This document shows, piece by piece, positions 5,570 through 9,470 of a DNA stretch of 9,470 bases. A program made the translations under genes and the position numbers. The notes under the pieces are model-generated. The model saw only the letters and a list, made by a program, of their open reading frames with translations. It ran no database searches and was not told the origin of the DNA. The stretch lies in assembly GCA_016791465.1 (NCBI GenBank), contig JAEUWE010000509.1, forward strand, positions 1-9,470, written 5' to 3'. Positions within the stretch are counted from its first letter, which is position 1, and each line of letters opens with the position of its first letter. This stretch comes from Pseudobdellovibrionaceae bacterium (lineage in GTDB: Bacteria; Bdellovibrionota; Bdellovibrionia; Bdellovibrionales; JAMPXM01).

Positions 5570-7702
5570 TTAGCCGATCGCCGCAAGCGAGGTCGGACCA
5601 TGAGCTCTTAGTAACTCTTCGCGCAAAGGTTTGTGCTCGATCTTCATGAGCTTCGAGTCGCGAATAAAAACTTGGAACGCCATCTCGCGAGCCGCCTGTA
5701 GGATCTGCACATCGCGAACAATATTGGCGAGTTTAAAACCAGGGAGACCCGACTGTCTTGTGCCAAGAAACTCGCCTGGTCCACGGATCTCGAGATCGCG
5801 TTCGGCCACAACGAAGCCATCCGTTGTCTCTTCCATAATTTTAACTCGTGCTCTTGCCTCTTCACTGACTGCATATCCAAGCATGAGAAGACAGAAACTT
5901 TTGTGTTCGCCTCGGCCAACGCGACCGCGGAGCTGGTGCAGCTGCGAAAGCCCAAAGCGCTCGGCATGTTCGATGACGATAATATTCGCATTCGGCACAT
6001 CGACCCCGACCTCAATGACGGTCGTCGCAACAAGAATCTGATACATTCCATCGCGAAACTCGCGCATCACTTTTTCTTTTTCATCCGGCTTCATGCGCCC
6101 GTGAAGAAGACCGAGCTTAAGCTCTGAAAAGTGCGCCTGAAGCTTCTCGTATTCCTCAACTGCGTTCTTGAGATCGATCTTCTCGCTCTCTTCAACCAAC
6201 GGATAGACAAAATACGCCTGACGCCCCTTCGCGATCTGGGCCGAAACAAAATCAAGCATCTTTGCTCGATGCGACTCAAAGCCGACTCGCGTTTGAATTG
6301 GCGATCGCCCGACCGGGAGCTCATCGATGATCGAAACGTCGAGATCACCATACACCGTCATCGCGAGCGTTCGCGGGATCGGCGTCGCGGTCATAATCAA
6401 AAAGTGGGGAGCAACTCCTTTCTCCTTTAAACGCGCGCGCTGATGAACCCCAAACCGGTGCTGTTCATCGATGATGACAAGGCCCAAGTTTTTAAAATCG
6501 ATATTGTCTTCAATCAGCGCATGCGTGCCGATAGCAACTTGGATTGCACCACTTCGAAGCAGCGCTTCGCCTTGCGCGCGCTCAGCCGACTTGAGCGAAC
6601 CGGTGAAGAGCCCGACGTTTACACCGAGCGGTTCCAAGAGACGCTTCGCCGTGCGATAGTGTTGCTCGGCAAGGATCTCGGTGGGCACCATCAGCGCCAC
6701 CTGATATCCATTTTCGACAGCGAGAACAGCAGCCATGAGCGCAACGAGTGTTTTTCCACTGCCGACATCGCCTTGAATCAAACGATGCATCGGCTTTGGC
6801 GGCTTGTGTCCTGTGAGGTCAGCCAGAATATCGCTGAACGCTCTTTTCTGAGCGCCAGTGAGCGCAAACGGGAGCGACTTAACCAACGCGTCGACCTGAG
6901 TGGTTTTGGGTAAAAGCGCCAGCCCCGGTTCACGCGATACCGCGTGTTTTCTTGAGGCGAGATACATCTCAAGCCAAAAAAATTCATCGAAAATCAAACG
7001 CCGGTGATAGGCCGACTTCATTTCCGCAAACTCCGGCGTCGCATCTTTTGGTGGACGATGCACCTGCTTCAGCGCTTCAAAACGCGTCGGAAGCTTTTGC
7101 TCATCTAAGATCCACCGCGGAATGCGATCGGGTTTTCGACTATCGGGATTTCGCTCAAAAGTGTCGAGTACGTAGCCAATCAATTTTCGAAGTGCGCGAT
7201 TGGTGATCCCCTCTGTCTCAGGATAGATCGGAATCAGAACATCGTCGTCAGAAAGCGCATCGGGAACATCCTCTTGCAGATCAGGATGATGGAACTCGAG
7301 GTTGCCGCGATAGAGCGTGACCTTTCCGATCACTCGCACTTTTTGAGCCACTCCGTTCTTTGCCGTTTGAAAGCGCTCGAAGTAGCCCTTGTAGGGAACG
7401 CGAAAGAACTTGCAGTGAATACGGCCGGTCTGATCCTTCACGATCACATCCCAGACCTTCCTCCGGCTTTTCCCTAAATTATAACTCGAAACACCAATGA
7501 CCTCTGCACGCAGACTCACCAGCTCATTTGCCTGTAAACTGTCGATACTTCGAGCAGCTCTGCGGTCCTCATAGGCGCGCGGATACCATTCAAGTAAATC
7601 CTGCGCGGTTTGAATGCCATAGTCTCGAAATCGATCACCCAACTTAGGTCCTACGCCCTTTATAAACTGAATCGGTGTATCGAATCTCATCACTGCGGCC
7701 AT
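5570..7702 (-). CDS. recG: ATP-dependent DNA helicase RecG
   Basis: A 710-residue RecG, slightly longer than the E. coli enzyme (693). It binds branched DNA and remodels stalled replication forks and recombination intermediates. The N-terminal wedge region carries FIKGVGPKLGDRF (13-25) and an OB-fold (about 60-145). The superfamily 2 helicase core follows: Q-motif-like LTGAQKRA (281-288), Walker A GDVGSGKT (311-318), DEQH box (412-415), motif III TATPIPRT (438-445), motif V region VATTVIEVGVDVP (558-570) and motif VI QLRGRVGRG (590-598). The C-terminal TRG translocation motif follows, with RDLEIRGPGEFLGTRQSG (635-652). All motifs are intact. Start chosen at ATG 7702-7700; ATG at codon 5 (7690-7688) is also plausible because RecG proteins often begin close to TPIQFIKGVGP, and neither start has a strong ribosome-binding site. 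Divergent from the HD-GYP gene across 62 bp. Confidence 0.97.
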   Translation of the reverse strand: MAAVMRFDTPIQFIKGVGPKLGDRFRDYGIQTAQDLLEWYPRAYEDRRAARSIDSLQANELVSLRAEVIGVSSYNLGKSRRKVWDVIVKDQTGRIHCKFFRVPYKGYFERFQTAKNGVAQKVRVIGKVTLYRGNLEFHHPDLQEDVPDALSDDDVLIPIYPETEGITNRALRKLIGYVLDTFERNPDSRKPDRIPRWILDEQKLPTRFEALKQVHRPPKDATPEFAEMKSAYHRRLIFDEFFWLEMYLASRKHAVSREPGLALLPKTTQVDALVKSLPFALTGAQKRAFSDILADLTGHKPPKPMHRLIQGDVGSGKTLVALMAAVLAVENGYQVALMVPTEILAEQHYRTAKRLLEPLGVNVGLFTGSLKSAERAQGEALLRSGAIQVAIGTHALIEDNIDFKNLGLVIIDEQHRFGVHQRARLKEKGVAPHFLIMTATPIPRTLAMTVYGDLDVSIIDELPVGRSPIQTRVGFESHRAKMLDFVSAQIAKGRQAYFVYPLVEESEKIDLKNAVEEYEKLQAHFSELKLGLLHGRMKPDEKEKVMREFRDGMYQILVATTVIEVGVDVPNANIIVIEHAERFGLSQLHQLRGRVGRGEHKSFCLLMLGYAVSEEARARVKIMEETTDGFVVAERDLEIRGPGEFLGTRQSGLPGFKLANIVRDVQILQAAREMAFQVFIRDSKLMKIEHKPLREELLRAHGPTSLAAIG

Positions 7703-7764
7703 GATGCCAATCTGCCTCAGGCCCCCCTTCCACAGTCAAGAAATGCTTGGCACACTATTAGGGT
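7703..7764. promoter_or_regulatory. Divergent intergenic region between recG and the HD-GYP gene
   Basis: These 62 bases must hold, or lie downstream of, promoters for both flanking genes. On the minus strand TTGACT could be a -35 element for recG, but no good -10 lies at the right distance. On the plus strand TATTAG (7756-7761) is -10-like, but it is too close to the ATG at 7765 to serve it unless translation begins further in. No convincing operator is visible. Confidence 0.35.
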
Positions 7765-8796
7765 ATGTCGAATACAAACTCAGCCGGTCCAAAAGACTCT
7801 AAACTCGTAGTTCACAAGGCGGAAACGGTGTCCCAAGCTCTCTCTTCAGCGCTGGGGACCGCTCCGTCCTCCGTCGGCTATTTTAAGATCCGCGTTAACT
7901 CACTCATTCCTGATCGCTCGACGACATTTGACACCTACATCATGATCAATAATCGGATGGTGCTTTATCTCCGAGCAGGAGATGCGCTGGCCGCACGAAA
8001 AATCGCTCACCTTGAACGCGCGGATGTTTTTTACGTTCCCGATGCGCAGCGCAGCCATTTCAAACGCTATGTTTTTGATCGCATGAACGAAGACGGGCTC
8101 GACGTCAAAGTGAAAGCCAACGTGCTTCGCGAGTCGAGCATCACCCTTGCCGAGGAAATCTTCGAAAAACAAGACGTCGAAGAGGCTCTCAACGACTCGC
8201 GCGAACTCATCACCAACTTTATCGACTTCATGGAGGAAGAGCCAACGGCGATGTCCTATCTCGTCGGACTCTCATCGCATGACTTCTACACTTACAATCA
8301 TTCTTTGGACGTCGCGATCTACTCGCTGGGCCTTGGACAAATCCTTGGTTACTCAGGTGATGATATCACTGAGCTTGGGCGCGGCGCTCTGTTTCACGAT
8401 ATCGGCAAGCGTCACGTGAAAGCCGAAATCATCTGCAAACAAGGACCACTCGACGACACCGAGTGGGTCCAAATGCAAAAGCACCCACAGTACGGCCTAA
8501 AAATTTTAAACGAGTACGGCGTTTCAGAAGCGATGAAGGCCTGCTGCTTTGAACACCACGAATCATTTTTGGGAAACGGCTACCCCCAGCAGCTCCCCGG
8601 TGATGAGATTCACCCGATGGCGCGAATCATTGCCATCACCGACACCTACGACGCGCTCACCACCAAGCGCTCTTACAATGAACCCATGTCGCCACAAGCC
8701 GCGGTGGACTTTATGTGTTCAAAACTAGCGGCCAAGTACGATCCCGACATGCTCAAAGCCCTTCGCCAGATCCTTGGCCGCATGAAGGCCGCGTGA
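7765..8796 (+). CDS. HD-GYP-type cyclic-di-GMP phosphodiesterase with N-terminal partner domain
   Basis: 343 residues. Residues about 38-125 form an N-terminal domain that I do not recognise with certainty, probably regulatory; no membrane segment is visible, so the protein is cytoplasmic. The HD-GYP domain spans about 165-343 and should hydrolyse cyclic-di-GMP to pGpG or GMP. Metal ligands by motif: His179, His211-Asp212 (FHDIGK), His240, His264-His265 (HHESFLGNGYP) and Asp293 (ITDTYDAL). The GYP motif is intact at 272-274, and Arg302 sits in the usual TTKRSY segment. The position that supplies a glutamate in three-metal enzymes, four residues before the first His, is Tyr175 here, and the Asp of HHExxDGxGYP is Leu269. 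A structurally studied Bdellovibrio HD-GYP protein (Bd1817) is a possible relative. ATG start at 7765; the nearby AGGG is too close to be a normal ribosome-binding site, so the start is somewhat uncertain. It converges with the DUF4476-like gene. Confidence 0.9.
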   Translation: MSNTNSAGPKDSKLVVHKAETVSQALSSALGTAPSSVGYFKIRVNSLIPDRSTTFDTYIMINNRMVLYLRAGDALAARKIAHLERADVFYVPDAQRSHFKRYVFDRMNEDGLDVKVKANVLRESSITLAEEIFEKQDVEEALNDSRELITNFIDFMEEEPTAMSYLVGLSSHDFYTYNHSLDVAIYSLGLGQILGYSGDDITELGRGALFHDIGKRHVKAEIICKQGPLDDTEWVQMQKHPQYGLKILNEYGVSEAMKACCFEHHESFLGNGYPQQLPGDEIHPMARIIAITDTYDALTTKRSYNEPMSPQAAVDFMCSKLAAKYDPDMLKALRQILGRMKAA

Positions 8797-8798
8797 CG

Positions 8799-8818
8799 AA
8801 GCCTAGGGACACAGGCTT
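8799..8818. terminator. Hairpin between two convergent genes, possible bidirectional terminator
   Basis: AAGCCT (8799-8804) and AGGCTT (8813-8818) form a perfect 6-bp stem with an 8-base loop. It sits exactly in the 20-base gap between the HD-GYP stop (8794-8796) and the stop of the minus-strand gene (8819-8817), overlapping the latter. Neither strand has a T-run after it, so it would be a weak terminator at best; its placement is what makes it notable. Confidence 0.4.
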
Positions 8819-9470
8819 AGCGCAGGATTCGCCGGGCCTCATTGCGAGAAGAGTCATGATCAAATGTCTGCATGATGTTACTGCGTGATCCATAGCGAAG
8901 ATCGATCAGGGGCCTCACAATCTCCAAGGCCTGGTTTCGACTACTGTCGTGGTCATAACCAACTAGAACCTGTGCGACTTGATCAAGAGTAAAGAACTCT
9001 CCTGAGTTACGCATATCATTGTAGACGTCTCGCAAGATCTCATTGCGACCGCTATCAAATGATTCACGATTGAGATCCCGCATCAGCTGATACATGCGCC
9101 CTTCGCTCACAATCCAATTTGGGATCGACGTATCTCGACGCGCCTCGTGCCCTGCCGGTGGAGCCATACGCGAGCGACGTCCGCCACCTGTTTCGACTCG
9201 GGTCGTTGTCGTCGTCTGTTCAGTGGTGCAGCCTCGCGAGTCGCACCACGAGATCGTTTCAATCACCGAGCGATCCTCAATGCGGCTCCAACCATATCCG
9301 TTCTGGCACCAAACACTGCCATAGGTCTCAACGCCGTTTCGCGTGCGAATCGTCGAATAGCTCTCACGGCAGTCATTGAAACGGGAGTGGCGTCCCTGAC
9401 GTGTCCAGTAGGATTCCGAACTCTGCACGCGACGCGAGCCATAATCGCGGCCACTCCATGAGCGACGCTC
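8817..9470 (-). CDS. DUF4476-like repeat protein, probably exported, 5' end outside the window
   Basis: The frame is open through the window edge, so the true start lies beyond 9470; a GTG at 9428 is internal to this open frame and has no clear ribosome-binding site. Of the 217 visible residues, about 1-85 are rich in Arg, Ser, Tyr and Trp with four cysteines (34, 55, 76, 81) that could form disulfides. A linker of five Thr and then Gly/Arg/Pro-rich sequence follows (86-112). Residues about 118-217 are helical and carry three copies of an (F/Y)D-S-x-R motif: FDSGRNEILR (138), YDHDSSRNQALEIVR (172) and FDHDSSRNEARRILR (203), spaced 34 and 31 residues. This repeat pattern is that of DUF4476, a domain of unknown function common in exported proteins. 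The cysteines and the domain suggest a periplasmic or surface location, but no signal peptide is visible because the N-terminus is missing. No catalytic residues are recognisable. Confidence 0.75.
   Translation of the reverse strand, partial: ERRSWSGRDYGSRRVQSSESYWTRQGRHSRFNDCRESYSTIRTRNGVETYGSVWCQNGYGWSRIEDRSVIETISWCDSRGCTTEQTTTTTRVETGGGRRSRMAPPAGHEARRDTSIPNWIVSEGRMYQLMRDLNRESFDSGRNEILRDVYNDMRNSGEFFTLDQVAQVLVGYDHDSSRNQALEIVRPLIDLRYGSRSNIMQTFDHDSSRNEARRILR

Noticed and set aside
6443..6913. Plus-strand frame of 156 codons opposite recG
   Set aside because: It is antisense to the RecG helicase motifs and arises from codon bias on the opposite strand.
7748..7762. Sigma-54-like TGGCAC...GG upstream of the HD-GYP gene
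   Set aside because: The GG-N10 spacing is right but the second element is GG instead of GC, and transcription would begin inside the coding region.

Overview
The window looks like a chromosomal housekeeping segment, moderately GC-rich, from a Gram-negative bacterium. My best guess is Bdellovibrionota (Bdellovibrio-like). The guess rests on the combination of an HD-GYP protein with an N-terminal extension, a CarD protein with a long basic tail, a secreted subtilase and a DUF4476-type exported protein. It is an inference from gene content, not a database match. I see no mobile element, CRISPR array, tRNA, rRNA or prophage.

Layout. From 1 to 7702 every gene is on the minus strand. Read in the direction of transcription they are: recG (7702-5570, branched-DNA helicase), a secreted subtilisin-family protease (about 5476-3197), a CarD/CdnL-type RNA-polymerase-binding regulator (2890-2018) closed by a clear intrinsic terminator (1962-1993), a small one-helix membrane protein (1914-1645), gltX (1504-41), and the first 13 codons of what is very probably cysS (39-1). 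The gltX stop and the cysS start are one base apart, so these two synthetase genes are almost certainly co-transcribed. On the plus strand, divergent from recG across 62 bp, is an HD-GYP cyclic-di-GMP phosphodiesterase gene (7765-8796). Convergent with it is a minus-strand gene (8817 to beyond 9470) that ends in three DUF4476-like repeats and is cut by the window edge.

How the genes relate. Apart from gltX-cysS, the neighbours do not form an obvious pathway: translation, transcription control, DNA repair, secretion and second-messenger turnover lie side by side, separated by hairpins or by gaps that could hold promoters. No clearly new defence or biosynthetic system is present. The points most worth a second look are the CarD protein with its histone-H1-like tail and a well-placed internal start that would give a tail-less form; the structured carD leader; the HD-GYP metal site that lacks one of the ligands used for a three-metal centre; the exported DUF4476-repeat protein; and the small membrane protein between carD and gltX.
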